Source: RPQJ01 sp963698735
Lineage (GTDB): Bacteria > Pseudomonadota > Gammaproteobacteria > Steroidobacterales > Steroidobacteraceae
Assembly: GCA_963698735.1 (NCBI GenBank)
Contig: CAVOSA010000036.1
Location: 31,830-95,829, forward strand
DNA: 64,000 nucleotides
Direction of reading: 5' to 3'
The notes beneath the pieces were generated by a model. That model worked only from the letters and a program-made list of their open reading frames with translations, searched no databases and was not told where the DNA came from. Numbering within the stretch: the first letter of the stretch is position 1; each line of letters begins with the position of its first letter. The translations under genes and the position numbers were made by a program. This document shows positions 63,961-64,000 of this stretch, piece after piece.

Positions 63961-64000
63961 CGCGCGCAGCGCGGGTGAGGGTTTCGAACGTGAAAGGCCC

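Overview
The window is a dense, high-GC (roughly 65-70%) chromosomal segment from a Gram-negative bacterium. Its blocks are characteristic of Gammaproteobacteria: the dcw cluster headed by mraZ, rnpB next to divergent rsmI/lpoA-yraN, petABC-sspA-sspB, murA-ibaG opposite kdsD-kdsC-lptCAB-rpoN-hpf, and adk next to a PPi-type phosphofructokinase and hppA. Gene order and base composition would fit the Xanthomonadales/Nevskiales/Steroidobacterales area, but no rRNA or taxonomic marker allows a firmer call. No phage, IS element, tRNA or CRISPR array is visible.

Layout. 1-8554 (minus): mraZ-rsmH-ftsL-ftsI-murE-murF-mraY-murD (murD cut by the window edge), with a readable Pmra promoter and a three-box MraZ operator. 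8888-9260: rnpB. 9285-12574: rsmI, divergent lpoA-like gene, yraN. 12651-19063 (minus): secreted DUF3604 protein, a gene remnant, sspB (apparent frameshift), sspA and the cytochrome bc1 operon. 19197-20735 (minus): ibaG-murA. 20839-28533 (plus): Kdo and LPS export genes, rpoN, hpf, rapZ, mgtE, with no PTS genes among them. 28526-33058: patatin, exported peroxiredoxin, VWA/MoxR pair. 33169-38894 (minus): tkt-gap-pgk-pyk. 39084-42004 (plus): metK, an S-adenosylhomocysteine riboswitch, ahcY. 42277-47507 (plus): an unusual signalling cassette made of a pseudo-receiver/TonB protein (frameshifted), a membrane CheA-like kinase, a CheY and a CheX. 47627-51100: methyltransferase, cAMP phosphodiesterase-like protein, crcB, hemL. 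51107-55697: glycan-related genes (sulfotransferase, beta-propeller, double glycosyltransferase). 55822-64000: LON-domain protein, mpl, membrane protein, rnd, adk, pfp, hppA.

The genes mostly serve the cell envelope (peptidoglycan synthesis and recycling, LPS transport), central metabolism (lower glycolysis, transketolase, bc1, a pyrophosphate-using phosphofructokinase beside a proton-pumping pyrophosphatase) and the methyl cycle (metK, ahcY).

Two things stand out. First, five long hairpin elements of two families sit in intergenic gaps, four of them between convergent genes. In each family the centre is nearly invariant while the stems differ between loci yet remain self-complementary; copies of one family show clear compensatory base-pair changes. 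Second, the 42-47.5 kb TonB/CheA/CheY/CheX cassette has no receptor, CheW, CheR or CheB nearby and looks like a dedicated phosphorelay I do not recognise. Two apparent frameshifts (sspB and the TonB gene) should be checked against reads before they are taken as biology.
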